Source of the DNA: DATKEH01 sp035546355
Lineage (GTDB): Bacteria; Acidobacteriota; Thermoanaerobaculia; Multivoradales; JAIOJS01
Assembly (NCBI GenBank): GCA_035546355.1
Contig: DATKEH010000189.1
Location: 1-7,166 of the forward strand
Direction of reading: 5' to 3'
Length of the DNA stretch: 7,166 bases
Shown here: positions 6,398 through 7,166 of the stretch, piece after piece
Numbering within the stretch: position 1 is the stretch's first letter
Layout: every line of letters begins with the position of its first letter
Made by a program: the position numbers and the translations under genes
Notes under the pieces: generated by a model
The model's database searches: none
Told to the model about the DNA's origin: nothing
What the model saw: the letters and a program-made list of their open reading frames with translations, nothing else

Positions 6398-6452
6398 TCC
6401 CTGGCACTACCCCCGGGGACCGCAGCCGTGCTGGCAGCGCGAGAGCCCAAAC

Positions 6453-6563
6453 TGGGGACAGGTTATGTGACAGCCGAAAGATCCAGCGTTTTGGATCGCA
6501 GTGCGCCGGTAAACATCGATTCAGATTCTCGGATCCCGCTGGCTGTCACATAACCTGTCCCCA
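6453..6563. repeat. Palindromic MITE/REP-like element with perfect 23-bp terminal inverted repeats
   Basis: The left arm (6453-6475, beginning TGGGGACAGGTTATGTGA) is the exact reverse complement of the right arm (6541-6563). They enclose 65 bases of which 34 are G or C, well below the surrounding coding sequence. Inside is a second small dyad, GATCCA/TGGATC (6480-6485, 6492-6497). No coding frame of its own and no target duplication are visible. From memory, similar GGGGACAGGTTATGTGAC-type ends occur as repeats in several bacterial lineages and around REP-associated Y1 (IS200-like) transposase genes, so this is probably a non-autonomous element moved in trans; I cannot verify that here. Transcribed RNA would fold into a long stem-loop between moaA and the next gene. 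The right end reaches into the next gene's start codon. Confidence 0.8.
6551..6556 (+). promoter_or_regulatory. Possible -10 box (TAACCT) inside the right arm of the palindromic element
   Basis: TAACCT fits TANNNT and ends six bases before the ATG at 6563, the same distance as the boxes of the hydro-lyase gene and moaA. It is a weak -10 match on its own, with no good -35. It would be an element-supplied promoter for the phosphoesterase gene. Confidence 0.25.
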
Positions 6564-7018
6564 TGAGAGTCGGCATCCTCTCCGACACCCACGGCCTGCT
6601 GCGGCCGGAGGTGCTCGAGCTGCTCGCCGGCAGCGACCGCATCCTGCACGCCGGGGACGTGGGCAAGCCCGAGGTCCTGGCGCGGCTGCGCCAGCTGGCC
6701 CCCGTGGAGGCGGTGCGCGGCAACGTCGACACCGAGCCGGAGCTGGTACGCCTGCCGGGGACGCTGGCGGGCCATCTCGGCGAGGTGCCCTTCCGCCTCG
6801 TCCACAGCCGCGAGGAGGTGGCGGAGGGGTGGCTGCGCGCTGCGCGCCTGGTCGTCTACGGGCACTCCCACCGCCCCGAGATCTCCTGGCACGGCGGTTG
6901 CCTCCTGCTCAACCCGGGGGCGTGCGGCCCCCGCCGCTTCCAGCTCCCCTTGACCGTGGCCCGGGTGACCGTGGCAGAAGGGGGGCGGCTGGTTCCGGAG
7001 GTGCTGGCGGTGGAGTAG
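6563..7018 (+). CDS. YfcE/MJ0936-type metallophosphoesterase
   Basis: This small cytosolic calcineurin-like phosphoesterase (151 residues, typical for the family) is expected to bind two metal ions and hydrolyse phosphodiesters. The full metal-site set is present: SDTHG (7-11; D8, H10), HAGDV (29-33; D32), RGNVD (52-56; N54), H81 in LVHSREE, GHSH (100-103) and LNPGA (116-120). The usual THGH reads VHSR here, but the ligand histidine is kept. The ATG at 6563 is the first possible start, and the family N-terminus MRVGILSDTHG begins right there. No ribosome binding site exists because the palindromic repeat occupies the whole upstream region and its last base is the A of the start codon. The physiological substrate is unknown; relatives act on artificial phosphodiesters or cyclic nucleotides. 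It follows moaA after 165 bases and is probably a separate transcription unit. Confidence 0.88.
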   Translation: MRVGILSDTHGLLRPEVLELLAGSDRILHAGDVGKPEVLARLRQLAPVEAVRGNVDTEPELVRLPGTLAGHLGEVPFRLVHSREEVAEGWLRAARLVVYGHSHRPEISWHGGCLLLNPGACGPRRFQLPLTVARVTVAEGGRLVPEVLAVE

Positions 7019-7030
7019 GGGCGCGCGTCG

Positions 7031-7060
7031 TTGCCGCCGCGAAAGCGCTACTGCTAGACT
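7031..7060 (+). promoter_or_regulatory. Putative sigma-70-type promoter of the STAS gene
   Basis: TTGCCG (7031-7036) and TAGACT (7055-7060) are separated by 18 bases. Transcription would start near 7067, leaving a leader of about 20 bases that includes CGAGG (7075-7079) seven bases before the ATG at 7087. This is the only promoter in the window with a recognisable -35. Confidence 0.45.
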
Positions 7061-7086
7061 CTGACAGCCGTGCACGAGGCCGACAC

Positions 7087-7166
7087 ATGATCGTCGAGAA
7101 GCGCCGGGTCGAGGATTGCACCCTGCTCAACGTCGAAGGGGTGATCAAGCTGGGGGAGAGCGCCCA
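7087..7166 (+). CDS. STAS-domain protein, anti-sigma-factor antagonist-like (partial)
   Basis: Only the first 26 codons are in the window. They read MIVEKRRVEDCTLLNVEGVI followed by KLGESA. This matches the opening beta strands of STAS domains of the SpoIIAA/RsbV type (pattern: xVTVLxLxGxIxLGExx). Such proteins are cytosolic switches that bind anti-sigma kinases; the phosphorylated Ser/Thr would lie beyond the window edge. ATG at 7087 has CGAGG seven bases upstream. Its first bases overlap the stop of a six-codon GTG-initiated frame (7070-7090). The family call rests on a short segment and is moderate. Confidence 0.65.
   Translation, partial: MIVEKRRVEDCTLLNVEGVIKLGESA

Noticed and set aside
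6398..6452. Terminator or small gene directly after moaA
   Set aside because: Only a short CCCCGGGG palindrome and scattered GC repeats are present, with no stem plus T-run and no start signal. Any termination would more likely come from the adjacent long inverted repeat.
6463..6732. Minus-strand open frame across the palindromic element and the phosphoesterase start
   Set aside because: Serine/arginine-rich shadow of the phosphoesterase with no transposase motif (no HUH or Y1 tyrosine signature).

Overview
The window is strongly GC-rich bacterial DNA (roughly 70% by eye) with dense coding, very short intergenic gaps and long spurious open frames opposite the genes. No rRNA, tRNA, CRISPR array or intact transposase gene is visible. 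Taxonomy cannot be fixed from this much sequence. The style (TACAAT -10 boxes, an N-formylglutamate-type histidine route, a STAS-domain regulator opening like acidobacterial ones) would fit Acidobacteriota or a similar high-GC, non-actinobacterial lineage, but that is a weak inference.

Layout. On the minus strand, positions 2512 down to 1 hold a two-gene operon. An ArgE-like M20 deacylase is followed after one base by formimidoylglutamate deiminase (hutF), whose ribosome binding site lies inside the last codons of the first gene. Divergent from it, on the plus strand, 2582-4588 encodes an aconitase/isopropylmalate-dehydratase-family hydro-lyase in which the small swivel (LeuD-like) domain is fused in front of the large Fe-S (LeuC-like) domain. 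The two transcription units share a 69-bp spacer with mirrored TACAAT boxes. Converging on the hydro-lyase gene is a DUF533/TerB-like gene (5226 down to 4611). Its strong Shine-Dalgarno and start codon are in a different frame from its conserved domain, so it carries an apparent one-base frameshift in or near a run of five Gs. Divergent from that gene is moaA (5366-6397), the molybdopterin radical-SAM enzyme.

Downstream of moaA, 6453-6563 is a foreign-looking, lower-GC palindromic element with perfect 23-bp terminal inverted repeats. Its right end runs into the start codon of a YfcE-type metallophosphoesterase gene (6563-7018). The window ends in the first 26 codons of a STAS-domain (anti-sigma-factor antagonist-like) gene with its own promoter.

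How the parts relate. HutF makes N-formylglutamate. The M20 enzyme cotranscribed with it is a reasonable, untested candidate for removing the formyl group, as an alternative to arginine biosynthesis. The other genes look like unrelated housekeeping functions. The most notable cross-cutting signal is a shared promoter layout: (T/G)ACAAT boxes lie upstream of four transcription units, and in two of them the box ends exactly six bases before the start codon, which predicts leaderless mRNAs. The inserted palindrome places a TANNNT-type box at that same six-base distance from the phosphoesterase start. I found no new multi-gene defence or mobile system here.
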